Of a stretch of 64,000 bases of DNA, positions 8,810 through 16,937 are shown piece by piece. The stretch lies in assembly GCF_000282655.1 (NCBI RefSeq), contig NZ_AKIV01000074.1, positions 1-64,000 of the forward strand, in the 5' to 3' direction. Every line of letters starts with the position of its first letter. Position 1 is the first letter of the stretch. Below the pieces are notes generated by a model. The model ran no database searches, had not been told where the DNA came from, and saw only the letters and a list, made by a program, of their open reading frames with translations. The DNA comes from Polaromonas sp. CF318. GTDB taxonomy: Bacteria; Pseudomonadota; Gammaproteobacteria; Burkholderiales; Burkholderiaceae_C. The translations under genes and the position numbers were made by a program.

Positions 8810-9700
8810 ATGATAGACGTCACCATTGCCAATTTCGAAGCGGAAGTCGTTGCCGCTTCCATGACCACCCCCGTGCTGATCGACTTCTGGGCGCCGTGGT
8901 GCGGCCCCTGCAAGTCGCTGGGCCCGATTCTGGAAAAGGTGGAAGTGGAATACGCCGGGCGCTTCAAGCTCGTGAAGATCGACTCCGACCAGGAGCAGCA
9001 GCTGGGCGCGGCCTTCGGCATACGCAGCATCCCGACCTGCATCCTGATGATGAACGGCCAGCCGGTAGACGGCTTTGCCGGCGCCCTGCCCGAGGGCAAG
9101 GTCAAGGAGTTCCTGGACAAGCACCTGCCGCCGGCAGAGGAGGCAGAAGAGCCGGAACTGGCGCTCGAGGAAGAAAGCACAGACCCGGCCGCCGTGCTCG
9201 AAAAACTGCAGCACGCCGTGGCCGCCAACCCGGCCGACGACAACGCGCGCTTCGACTACGTGAAGCTGCTGCTGCAGATGGGTCGCGAGGACGATGCCAA
9301 AGTGGCGTTTGCACCCGTGATCGCGCAGACCACGGTGGTGCGGCGTTTTGACTCGCTCAAGCGCTGGATGGACGCCATGGATTTTGCCGCCACGCAGGGT
9401 GCGGGCGACGCTGCCGGCCTGGACGCCAGGATTACGGCCAACAAGCGCGACTTTGAGGCGCGTTTTGACAAGGCGCGCGGGCTGATGGTGCAGCAGCGCT
9501 GGACCGACGCTCTTGACGAGCTGCTGGAAATCCTGATGCGCGACAAGGCCTGGAACGAGGAGCTCGCGCGCAGGACCTATATCGCCATCCTCGACATCAT
9601 GGAAGCCCCCAAACCCAAGGTGGCCGACGGGCAGATCCCGCCCGAGGACCCGGTTGTGGTGACCTACCGCCGCCGCCTCAGCAGCGTGGTGTTGAGTTGA
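8810..9700 (+). CDS. cnoX: Thioredoxin-TPR co-chaperone of the CnoX/YbbN family
   Basis: A 296-residue protein with an N-terminal thioredoxin fold (about residues 1-108) and a C-terminal TPR region (about 118-290). The redox site WAPWCGPCKS (Cys31, Cys34) is a full CXXC; E. coli CnoX has lost the first cysteine, so this form could still act as an oxidoreductase. The family holds aggregation-prone or chlorinated clients and hands them to GroEL or DnaK. A short acidic linker (AEEAEEPELALEEES) joins the two halves. It converges on the small membrane protein gene next door. Confidence 0.88.
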   Translation: MIDVTIANFEAEVVAASMTTPVLIDFWAPWCGPCKSLGPILEKVEVEYAGRFKLVKIDSDQEQQLGAAFGIRSIPTCILMMNGQPVDGFAGALPEGKVKEFLDKHLPPAEEAEEPELALEEESTDPAAVLEKLQHAVAANPADDNARFDYVKLLLQMGREDDAKVAFAPVIAQTTVVRRFDSLKRWMDAMDFAATQGAGDAAGLDARITANKRDFEARFDKARGLMVQQRWTDALDELLEILMRDKAWNEELARRTYIAILDIMEAPKPKVADGQIPPEDPVVVTYRRRLSSVVLS

Positions 9701-9712
9701 GCCAAGTCCCGC

Positions 9713-10102
9713 TCACGAGCCAAAAAGCCAGCGGGTCAGGGCAAAAGCAAAACCGAAGAGCGCGGCGTAGCCGGCAACCTCCACACTGAATTCGCGGCGC
9801 GATTCGCGCCAGGCGCGCAGCCGCTCGACCAGCAGGCCCGCCATCACGGGCGCCAGCAGCAGGTTGAGGATTTGCAGCCAGTGCAGGCGTATTGCCAGGT
9901 GGGGTACGACCAGCACGGTCAAGATGCCGGCGGCAATGCCGGTCATGACGGACCATGCCGTTTCCTGCGCCGCCGTCAATTCATGGTCGCGCCCGCGCAG
10001 CTTGTACCAGGCGGCCTTGAACGCACCCCCGAACATCTCGCCAAAAAGCTGCAGAAACAGCTCGCCGAAAAACTCGAACAGCAGTTCCAGCAGGAATTCC
10101 AT
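9713..10102 (-). CDS. Small membrane protein of unknown function
   Basis: A 129-residue product without a recognised domain. Its first 25 residues are an amphipathic run of Phe, Leu and Glu (MEFLLELLFEFFGELF), followed by a polar stretch with KLRGRDHELTAAQ and then three hydrophobic helices (about residues 48-68, 72-88 and 108-126). It sits 25 bases downstream of purC on the same strand and could be co-transcribed with it, but no functional link is evident. Confidence 0.6.
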   Translation of the reverse strand: MEFLLELLFEFFGELFLQLFGEMFGGAFKAAWYKLRGRDHELTAAQETAWSVMTGIAAGILTVLVVPHLAIRLHWLQILNLLLAPVMAGLLVERLRAWRESRREFSVEVAGYAALFGFAFALTRWLFGS

Positions 10103-10127
10103 CGCGGCGCCGGGCTGGGCCTGGGCT

Positions 10128-11036
10128 TCAGGCCGTCAACCGGGTCAGCGCTTCCTGGTATTTGGCGGCCGTCTTGGCGACCACATCGGCCGGCAGGTGC
10201 GGCGACGGCGGGGTCTTGTCCCAGGGCTTGCCGTTGATGCGCACGGCCTCCAGCCAGTCGCGCACGAACTGCTTGTCGTAACTGGGCGGATTCAGGCCAG
10301 CCGCATAGGCGGCTTCATAGCCCTCGATGGGCCAGTAGCGCGAGGAATCGGGCGTCAGCACCTCGTCCATCAGGGTCAGCGTGCCGTTTTCGTCGAGTCC
10401 GAACTCGAACTTGGTGTCGGCAATGATGATGCCCTTGGTCAGCGCGAAGGCTGCTGCGGTGCTGTAGATCTCTATGCTGATTTTTTTGATCTGCGCGGCA
10501 AGCTCGGGGCCGACGACCTTGACCACCTGTTCATAGCTGATGTTTTCGTCGTGCTCGCCGGCTTCGGCCTTGGCGGCCGGCGTGAAGATGGGTTCGGGCA
10601 GCTTGCCGGCGTTCTTCAGGCCCGCGGGCAGGGGCACGCCGCAGACGGCCTGGCTCTCCTGGTATTCCTTCCAGCCGCTACCGGCCAGGTAGCCGCGCAC
10701 CACAGCCTCGACCGGGATGGGCTTGAGGCGTTTGACCAGCATGGAGCGGTTCACCACCTGCGGCACTTCGGCCGGGGTGACCACGCTCTCGGGCGCCTCG
10801 CCGGTCAGGTGGTTGGGGCAGATATGGCCCAGCTTGGCGAACCAAAACAGCGCCATCTGCGTAAGCAGCGCGCCCTTGCCGGGAATCGGCTCGCCCAGGA
10901 TGACGTCGAAGGCGCTGAGCCGGTCGCTGGCCACCATCAGCAGCCTGTCCTTGCCCACGGCGTAGTTGTCGCGCACCTTGCCGCGCGCGAGCAGGGGCAG
11001 GGAGGTCAGGGCGGAGGTATGGAGTGCTTGGGTCAT
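10128..11036 (-). CDS. purC: Phosphoribosylaminoimidazole-succinocarboxamide synthase
   Basis: SAICAR synthetase of 302 residues, the ATP-dependent step that joins CAIR with aspartate in purine synthesis. [14 protein letters not shown] near residues 16-29 is the nucleotide-binding start of the family, and [33 protein letters not shown] and [15 protein letters not shown] are the central catalytic blocks. The length fits the eukaryote-like longer form found in betaproteobacteria. It follows fba on the same strand but a strong hairpin terminator separates them, so it probably has its own promoter. Confidence 0.96.
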   Translation of the reverse strand: MTQALHTSALTSLPLLARGKVRDNYAVGKDRLLMVASDRLSAFDVILGEPIPGKGALLTQMALFWFAKLGHICPNHLTGEAPESVVTPAEVPQVVNRSMLVKRLKPIPVEAVVRGYLAGSGWKEYQESQAVCGVPLPAGLKNAGKLPEPIFTPAAKAEAGEHDENISYEQVVKVVGPELAAQIKKISIEIYSTAAAFALTKGIIIADTKFEFGLDENGTLTLMDEVLTPDSSRYWPIEGYEAAYAAGLNPPSYDKQFVRDWLEAVRINGKPWDKTPPSPHLPADVVAKTAAKYQEALTRLTA

Positions 11037-11065
11037 GGTGCAGGCGTGGGAGAGGGAGTCAACGT

Positions 11066-11099
11066 AAAAAGCCCGCGACTCGCAAGAGCCACGGGCTTT
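11066..11099 (-). terminator. Rho-independent terminator after fba
   Basis: On the minus strand an AAAGCCCG arm and a CGGGCTTT arm enclose an inner GGCTC-TTGC-GAGTC pairing, and the stem runs straight into TTTTT (complement of 11066-11070). It begins 50 bases after the fba stop and ends about 30 bases before the purC start, so it separates the two genes. Confidence 0.85.
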
Positions 11100-11148
11100 G
11101 AATTATCGCCAATCCGCGCGGGCGGTTGGCGGGTTTATTCACGCCGTC

Positions 11149-12213
11149 TTAATGGACGACCTGGGCCAGCTCGCCCTTGGCGTATTTGGCGGCCACGACC
11201 TGCAGGGCGTCGCCCTTGATCTTGGCGCCCTGGCCTTCGCATCCGAACTGGATGTAGCGCTGCTTGCAGATCTGCTTGGCGGCTTCGCGGGCGGGCTTGA
11301 GCCATTCGCGGGCATCAAATTTTTCGGGGTTTTCGGCCAGGAACTTGCGCACCGCGGCCGTCATGGCCAGGCGGATGTCGGTGTCGATGTTGATCTTGCG
11401 CACGCCGTGCTTGATGGCTTCCTGGATTTCCTCGACGGGCACGCCGTAGGTTTCCTTCATGTTGCCGCCGTACTGGCGAATCTGGGCCAGCAGTTCCTGC
11501 GGCACCGAGGAGGATCCGTGCATCACCAGGTGGGTACTGGGAATGCGCTTGTGGATTTCCTTGATGCGGTCAATCGCCAGGATGTCGCCGGTGGGCTTGC
11601 GGGTGAATTTGTAGGCACCGTGGCTGGTGCCGATGGCGATCGCCAGCGCGTCGATCTGGGTGCGCTTGACGAAGTCGGCGGCCTGCTCGGGATCGGTCAG
11701 CAGCTGCTCGCGCGTCATGGTCGCATCGGTCCCGTGGCCGTCTTCCTTGTCGCCCTTCATGGTTTCCAGCGAACCAAGGCAGCCGAGTTCGCCTTCCACA
11801 GTGACACCGTATTTGTGGGCCAGCTGCGAAACCTTTTTCGTCACCTCGACGTTGTAGTCGTAGCTGGCGATGGTTTTGCCGTCGGCCTCGAGCGAGCCGT
11901 CCATCATCACGGACGAAAAGCCGAGGTCTATGGCGCCCTGGCAGACGTCGGGGTTCTGGCCGTGATCCTGGTGCATGACCAGGGGGATGTTGGGATACAT
12001 CTCGATGGCCGCCTGGATCAGGTGCTTGATGAAGGGCTCACCGGCATATTTGCGCGCGCCGGCGCTGGCTTGCAGGATGACGGGCGCGCCGGTCTCCTTG
12101 GCCGCTTCCATGACGGCCTGCACCTGCTCGAGGTTGTTGACGTTAAAAGCCGGAATGCCGTAGCCGTTGACTGCCGCATGGTCCAGCAGCTCGCGCATCG
12201 AAACGAGTGCCAT
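11149..12213 (-). CDS. fba: Class II fructose-1,6-bisphosphate aldolase
   Basis: Zinc-dependent aldolase of 354 residues that interconverts fructose-1,6-bisphosphate with dihydroxyacetone phosphate and glyceraldehyde-3-phosphate. Zinc and substrate residues are visible in [17 protein letters not shown], the VMMDGSLE strand, VEGELGCLG and the [15 protein letters not shown] block. The start is [20 protein letters not shown]; upstream codons in the same frame do not match the family. It is followed by a strong terminator. In Burkholderiales the same enzyme type (CbbA) also serves the Calvin cycle, but no cbb genes are present here. Confidence 0.96.
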   Translation of the reverse strand: MALVSMRELLDHAAVNGYGIPAFNVNNLEQVQAVMEAAKETGAPVILQASAGARKYAGEPFIKHLIQAAIEMYPNIPLVMHQDHGQNPDVCQGAIDLGFSSVMMDGSLEADGKTIASYDYNVEVTKKVSQLAHKYGVTVEGELGCLGSLETMKGDKEDGHGTDATMTREQLLTDPEQAADFVKRTQIDALAIAIGTSHGAYKFTRKPTGDILAIDRIKEIHKRIPSTHLVMHGSSSVPQELLAQIRQYGGNMKETYGVPVEEIQEAIKHGVRKINIDTDIRLAMTAAVRKFLAENPEKFDAREWLKPAREAAKQICKQRYIQFGCEGQGAKIKGDALQVVAAKYAKGELAQVVH

Positions 12214-12357
12214 GATCAGAATCCCCAGAAAGTTAAAAACGCTGCCAGAAAAGGCGGGTTCCCGGCGGAAGGCCGTGCAACACGAGGGCTGCCTGGTGGG
12301 CCGTAACCGCGAAGTAACCGAAGGCCTCATTCTACCGGCTGCGTAAAGACCATTTAT

Positions 12358-13695
12358 TTAAGAAGTTAGCGGCAGAATCATGCGGTAACACCGTGTAAAA
12401 GGCACGGGCGCGGGTGTCTGCCCAAAGTGGCCGCCGTGCACGTCCATCACTCGGCCCACGATTTTGTGGCCCAGACCCAGTCTTTCGGTGGAAGGCGCCG
12501 CGGCGCCCAGACGGGCCTGACCGTCGTCGCAGACCTGCAGCCATGCGCCGCTGCCATCACGGCCCCACTGGACACAGACGGCCGTGCCCCGGGCCGTGTG
12601 CTGCAGCGCGTTATCGACGAGGTTGCGCAGGGCCAGTTCGAGCAGCAGCGGATGGGCCAGTATCTCGATGCCGTCCTCGCCCTGCACGCTGAGTGTGTGG
12701 CCGCTTTCCCAGGAGGCCTGCGCATAGCCGGCCACCACCTGCCCGACCAGGGCACCCAGGTCCAGGCGCTGCATCTGCTGCTGCAGGTCGGCGCGGCTGG
12801 CCCGCGCCAGCGCCAGCAACTGGGTAATGACGTGCCCGGCGCGCATCGCGTCGGCGCCTACCTGCGCGAGCGCCTGTTCGCGCGCGCGGGGTGAAAGCTC
12901 CCCGCGCAGCGAGGCCGCCTGCAGGGCAATGGAGGACAGCGGAGTGCGCAATTCATGGGCCACCTCGCTGGCCAGTTGTCGCTCGCGCTCCAGCGAAGCC
13001 TGCTGCTGGCCCACCAGCGTGTTGATGGAACGCACGACCGAGTTGAACTCGCGGTAGGGGTGGCGGGCCTCAAGGCGCTCGGCCTTGTCGACCTCAAGTT
13101 CGGCCACGTCACGCGACAGCGCCTGCAAGGGTCGCAAGCCGCGCCAGATGGCCGCGCCCAGCGCGAGCGCCACCACAGGCAGCAGCCACAGGCCCGGCTC
13201 CGCCAATTGCCCGGCGACGTCGGCGGCCATCTCGTCGCGCTCATCGGCGCGAACCAGCACGGTGACCTGCCGCGCGTGCGGGGTGTCCCACTGTGAAAAG
13301 CTGCGCCACGTGGCCGGCGGCGTGCCCAGTTCGAGGTCGGCGAAACCGGACTGTTCACTGAAAGGCGGCACAGGCGCATCGCCCGAGCGGGCCAGCAGCC
13401 GGCCGTCGGCGCCGCGCACCAGCACGCTTAGGGAAGGCTGGTAGTCATGGCTCTTGAGCGTGGGAATGGCGGGACGGACGGTCTCCCTCGCCGCGCCGAC
13501 AAAGGGCGGCAGGTCCAGGTTGAGCATCAGGGCAGCGGTGCCGGCCAGGTGCCCGTCGGTCAGCTCGCCCGCCTCATGGATTCCGGTCCGGTAGCCCACC
13601 GCCACGAAGCCGGCCCAGACCAGCAGCAGCGCCGCCAGCACCCACAGCAGCAGGCGGCGCGTGAGCGACGCCTGCGCACGCACCGCGGGCTTCAT
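12358..13695 (-). CDS. Sensor histidine kinase of QseC/PmrB type
   Basis: Membrane sensor of 445 residues. Helix 1 is at about residues 14-34, followed by a periplasmic domain of about 130 residues, helix 2 at about 169-185, a HAMP-like segment, and the phosphoacceptor ASEVAHELRTPLSS with His247. The N-box is ALRNLVDNALQHT. The ATP lid is very short: CDDGQARLG is followed after about nine residues by RLGLGHKIVGRVMDVHGG, so the F-box is missing. It overlaps the response regulator gene by four bases (ATGA) and should phosphorylate that regulator. The signal sensed is unknown. Confidence 0.9.
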   Translation of the reverse strand: MKPAVRAQASLTRRLLLWVLAALLLVWAGFVAVGYRTGIHEAGELTDGHLAGTAALMLNLDLPPFVGAARETVRPAIPTLKSHDYQPSLSVLVRGADGRLLARSGDAPVPPFSEQSGFADLELGTPPATWRSFSQWDTPHARQVTVLVRADERDEMAADVAGQLAEPGLWLLPVVALALGAAIWRGLRPLQALSRDVAELEVDKAERLEARHPYREFNSVVRSINTLVGQQQASLERERQLASEVAHELRTPLSSIALQAASLRGELSPRAREQALAQVGADAMRAGHVITQLLALARASRADLQQQMQRLDLGALVGQVVAGYAQASWESGHTLSVQGEDGIEILAHPLLLELALRNLVDNALQHTARGTAVCVQWGRDGSGAWLQVCDDGQARLGAAAPSTERLGLGHKIVGRVMDVHGGHFGQTPAPVPFTRCYRMILPLTS

Positions 13696-14387
13696 GCGCC
13701 ATCCTCCCGCGGTATGAAGTAGCCGACACCGCGCAGGGTCTGGATCAGGCCCTCGCCCAGCTTGCGCCGCAGGTGGTGCACATGTACCTCGACTGCATTG
13801 CTGCCGACGGCGTCCTGCCAGTTGTAGAGGCGCGCCTCGAGCTGCTGGCGCGACAGCACCCGGCCGCGCGACTCCAGCAGCAGGCGCAACAGGGCGAACT
13901 CGCGCGGCGCCAATTCAATGGCCTGCCCCGCGCGCACCACCGTGCGGGCCGCCGGGTCTATCACCAGTTCGCCGTGGGCCAGCAGCGGATGGGCGCGGCC
14001 GGCCGCGCGCCGCAGCAGCGCGCGCATGCGCGCCTCGAGTTCGTCGAGGTCAAAAGGCTTGACCAGGTAGTCGTCGGCGCCCAGGTTCAGGCCCGAGATG
14101 CGGTCGGCGACCTGGTCGCGCGCGGTCATGATGAGCACCGGCGTCAGCGGGTCGGGCAGCGCCCCGGGCGCGCCCGCGCGGACTTGGCGCAGCCGCAGCA
14201 GCAGGTCGCCGCCATCGCCATCCGCCAGCCCCAGGTCCAGCAGCACGAGGTCAAACGGCTCGCTGGACAGGGCCGACCAGGCCGACGCCAGGCTGGCGCA
14301 GGTATCCACCGCATAGCCCCTCTGCTGCAGGTTGGTCCGCAGGCCCAGGGCGATGCCGGCATCGTCTTCGACCACCAGGATTCGCAT
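13692..14387 (-). CDS. OmpR-family response regulator of QseB/PmrA type
   Basis: A 231-residue regulator with a receiver domain (about 1-120; acidic pair EDD at 7-9, phosphorylation site Asp51 in LVLLDLGLADGDGG, Lys in DYLVKPFDLDELEARMRALLRR) and a winged-helix DNA-binding domain (about 135-225) ending in SNAVEVHVHHLRRKLGEG. It is the first gene of a kinase-regulator operon and faces the PAP2 phosphatase gene. A CTTAAG-N5-GTTAAG box in the shared intergenic region matches the PmrA/QseB recognition pattern, so autoregulation and control of the phosphatase are likely. Confidence 0.92.
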   Translation of the reverse strand: MRILVVEDDAGIALGLRTNLQQRGYAVDTCASLASAWSALSSEPFDLVLLDLGLADGDGGDLLLRLRQVRAGAPGALPDPLTPVLIMTARDQVADRISGLNLGADDYLVKPFDLDELEARMRALLRRAAGRAHPLLAHGELVIDPAARTVVRAGQAIELAPREFALLRLLLESRGRVLSRQQLEARLYNWQDAVGSNAVEVHVHHLRRKLGEGLIQTLRGVGYFIPREDGA

Positions 14388-14445
14388 CGCGCCATTGTCG
14401 GCGCTTCGGACGGCGGCAGGGTGTACCGCGGGGCGCCCGCAAGGC

Positions 14446-14462
14446 CTTAAGGATGAGTTAAG
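14446..14462. promoter_or_regulatory. PmrA/QseB-like box between regulator and PAP2 gene
   Basis: CTTAAG (14446-14451), GATGA (14452-14456) and GTTAAG (14457-14462) form a direct repeat of TTAAG with 11-bp period. This fits the published PmrA box pattern YTTAAK-N5-YTTAAK. It sits 57 bases before the PAP2 start and 58 bases before the regulator start, so one site could serve both directions. Confidence 0.7.
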
Positions 14463-14519
14463 ACGCCCCCTCTATCTTGCGGCCTCCCCTGCCTGGATCA
14501 CACCCCACTTCCGAATCCC

Positions 14520-15263
14520 ATGACCGCTACTCCCTTTACCGGCGACATTACTCCCCTTGTGTCGCGTGTTCGCCTGGGAACGCTGCTCGGCCTCGCGCTG
14601 CTCATTGCCTGGGACCATTCAGGCCTGGACCTGTGGATGGCGCACTGGTTCGGATCTTCGTCGGGATTTCCGCTGGAGGACCACTGGTTCTGGCGCGGCA
14701 CGCTGCACGACGACATACGCTGGCTGCCATGGGTAGTCGAACTGGCGCTGCTGGCGGCCGTGGCGCGGCCCTTCGGTGCCCTGCGACGGCTGGCCGCCGA
14801 GCGCCGCGTCCAGCTGGCGCTGACCACCCTGGTCTCGCTGCTGGTGATATCCACCCTCAAGCTGCACAGCCTCACAAGCTGCCCCTGGGAGCTACGCGAG
14901 TTCGGCGGTACCGTGGCCTATGTGTCGCACTGGGCTTGGGGCGTGCGCGACGGCGGCAGCGGCGGCTGCTTTCCGGCCGGCCATGCCTCGGCGGGTTTTG
15001 CGTTTATCGGCGGTTTTTTTGCGTTCCGCCACGCCCTGCCCCGGACAGCGCGGCGCTGGCTGGCCGGCGCCCTGCTGGCGGGTCTGGTGCTGGGCCTGGC
15101 GCAACAGGTGCGCGGCGCCCACTACATGAGCCACACGCTCTGGACCGCCTGGCTCTGCTGGGCCTCGGCGGCGCTGGTGGACAACATCGTCAGCCAGGTG
15201 CTTTCACAAAGGCCGTCGCCGGCTCAGGCCCGGGTGCCTGCGCTCGCAACACTGAAGCCGTAG
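14520..15263 (+). CDS. PAP2-family membrane phosphatase
   Basis: A 247-residue membrane protein with about six helices. PAP2 motifs are present in altered form: KLHSLTSCPWEL for the KX6RP block, FPAGHASAGFAF (the second block, usually PSGH) and QVRGAHYMSHTLWTAW for the third, in which the usual Asp after HYxS is His. Enzymes of this family remove phosphate from lipid A, undecaprenyl pyrophosphate or phosphatidic acid. Its position opposite a PmrA/QseB-like system, with a matching box between them, favours lipid A or another envelope lipid as substrate, but this is inference. Confidence 0.8.
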   Translation: MTATPFTGDITPLVSRVRLGTLLGLALLIAWDHSGLDLWMAHWFGSSSGFPLEDHWFWRGTLHDDIRWLPWVVELALLAAVARPFGALRRLAAERRVQLALTTLVSLLVISTLKLHSLTSCPWELREFGGTVAYVSHWAWGVRDGGSGGCFPAGHASAGFAFIGGFFAFRHALPRTARRWLAGALLAGLVLGLAQQVRGAHYMSHTLWTAWLCWASAALVDNIVSQVLSQRPSPAQARVPALATLKP

Positions 15264-15324
15264 ATCCCGGGCGCGAAGCTCTTAACCTAGCAGGGGCCGC
15301 GGAACGGGCTTTGCCCGGCCGCAG

Positions 15325-15382
15325 GCGCAGCGGCCCCCTCGGGGGGCAGGGAGCTACACGAAGTGAGCGACCGTGGGGGTCA
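15325..15382. repeat. Interspersed-type GC repeat between convergent genes
   Basis: The stretch holds a perfect GCCCCC-TCG-GGGGGC hairpin (15333-15347) followed by GGGAGCTACACGAAGTGAGC and a GTGGGGGTC tail. From general knowledge, similar strings (run of C, run of G, then ACGAAGTGAGC) recur between genes in Comamonadaceae, often beside convergent ends as here (PAP2 and pyk). It may act as a two-way terminator. Only this one copy was recognised in the window. Confidence 0.5.
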
Positions 15383-15387
15383 TATAT

Positions 15388-16821
15388 CTAGGCCACCCGG
15401 CAAATTTTCAGCATGTTGGTGCCGCCCGGCGCGCCCATGGGCTCGCCGCAGGTGATGGCATAGACGTCGCCGCTTTGCACGATGTTGCGGCGCAGCAGGT
15501 GGCCTTCGGCCTGCTCGAGCGCGGTATCGCGATCGGCACTGGTGTCCATGAGCAAGGGCCGCACGTTGCGGTAGATCGCCATCTTGCGCTGCGTGGCCAG
15601 GCGCGGCGTGAGCGCGTAGATCGGCACGCGGATGTCGTGGCGACTCATCCATAGGGGCGTGGAGCCGCTGTCGGTCAGCGCGACGATGGCCTTGGCGCCC
15701 AGGTGGTGGGCGGTGAACAGCGCGCCCATGGCGATGGACTGGTCGATGCGGCTGAAGGTCTTGCCGGAGAAATCGCCTTCGAGTTCCTTGTATTCGGCTT
15801 TCTCGGCTTCCTCGCAGATCTTGGCCATTTCCTCCACCGTCTCCAGCGGGTACTTGCCGGCGGCGGTTTCGGCGCTGAGCATCACCGCATCGGTGCCGTC
15901 CAGCACCGCGTTGGCGACGTCGCTGACCTCGGCGCGCGTGGGCACCGGGTTGACGATCATGGACTCCATCATCTGCGTGGCGGTGATGACGACCTTGTCG
16001 CCGGCACGCGCCATCTTGATCATGCGTTTTTGCAGGGCCGGCACGGCGGCATTGCCGACCTCGACGGCCAGGTCGCCGCGGGCCACCATGATGCCGTCGC
16101 TGACCTGCAGGATTTCCTCGAGCTTGGGAATCGCTTCGGCGCGCTCGATCTTGGCGATCAGGCCGGGCTTGTGTTTGTAAGGCGCGGCGGCCACGTTGCA
16201 CAGCTGGCGCGCCATTTCCATGTCGGTGGCGTTTTTGGGAAAGCTCACGGCCACGTAGTCGGCCTGGAAGCTCATGGCCGTCTTGATGTCTTCCATGTCC
16301 TTGGCGGTCAGCGCCGGGGCGGTCAGGCCGCCGCCCTGCTTGTTGATGCCCTTGTTGTTGGACAGCTCGCCGCCCAGCTTGACGGTGGTGTGCACTTCTT
16401 CGCCACGCACCATGTCGACGGTCAGCACGATCAGGCCGTCGTTAAGCAGCAGCACGTCGCCGGGTTTCACGTCGCGCGGCAATTCCTTGTAGTCCAGGCC
16501 CACGCCCTTCAAGTCGCCGGGTTCGGTGCGGGAGGCGTCGAGGATGAATTTCTCGCCGGGCTCGAGCTGGACCTTGCCTTCGGCGAACTTGCCGACGCGG
16601 ATCTTGGGGCCCTGCAGGTCGGCCATGATGGCGACTTCGCGGCCGGCGCGCTGGGCGGCTTCGCGCACGAGCTGGGCCCGGTCCACATGGTCCTGGGCCG
16701 TGCCGTGGCTGAAATTGAGGCGCACCACGTTGACGCCGGCGCGGATCATTTTCTCCAGCAGTGCGGGGTCGCTGGAGGCGGGTCCGAGGGTGGCAACGAT
16801 CTTGGTGGCGCGACGCGGCAT
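15388..16821 (-). CDS. pyk: Pyruvate kinase
   Basis: Converts phosphoenolpyruvate and ADP to pyruvate and ATP; 477 residues. RRATKIVATLGPASSD at the N-terminus, VVRLNFSHGTAQDHVDRA, MVARGDLAVEVG and the SAETAAGKYPLETV block of the A domain are all present, with a B domain near residues 70-170 and an allosteric C domain after about 345. MPRRAT is chosen as the start because GGAG stands nine bases before it; an ATG five codons upstream would place the ribosome site inside the gene. An inverted repeat lies just upstream. Confidence 0.96.
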   Translation of the reverse strand: MPRRATKIVATLGPASSDPALLEKMIRAGVNVVRLNFSHGTAQDHVDRAQLVREAAQRAGREVAIMADLQGPKIRVGKFAEGKVQLEPGEKFILDASRTEPGDLKGVGLDYKELPRDVKPGDVLLLNDGLIVLTVDMVRGEEVHTTVKLGGELSNNKGINKQGGGLTAPALTAKDMEDIKTAMSFQADYVAVSFPKNATDMEMARQLCNVAAAPYKHKPGLIAKIERAEAIPKLEEILQVSDGIMVARGDLAVEVGNAAVPALQKRMIKMARAGDKVVITATQMMESMIVNPVPTRAEVSDVANAVLDGTDAVMLSAETAAGKYPLETVEEMAKICEEAEKAEYKELEGDFSGKTFSRIDQSIAMGALFTAHHLGAKAIVALTDSGSTPLWMSRHDIRVPIYALTPRLATQRKMAIYRNVRPLLMDTSADRDTALEQAEGHLLRRNIVQSGDVYAITCGEPMGAPGGTNMLKICRVA

Positions 16822-16844
16822 AGTGAATGTCTCCATGTAATTTA

Positions 16845-16867
16845 GTTTCCGATTTTCACACGGAAAC
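16845..16867. promoter_or_regulatory. Inverted repeat upstream of pyk
   Basis: GTTTCCG (16845-16851) and CGGAAAC (16861-16867) are perfect 7-bp arms around a 9-base AT-rich spacer, starting 24 bases before the pyk ATG. The size and spacing fit a dimeric repressor or activator site; it does not match the published HexR consensus. Confidence 0.45.
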
Positions 16868-16937
16868 AGTTACAAAGGCGTTACCAATTCGCGCCAGGGG
16901 GTCATCCCCCGGCCCGCGCGGCGGGAAAAGCAGGCGC

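Noticed and set aside
15290-15320. Possible tRNA-like fold in the PAP2-pyk gap
   Set aside because: No acceptor stem, T-loop or anticodon arm can be formed; only the GC hairpin is real.
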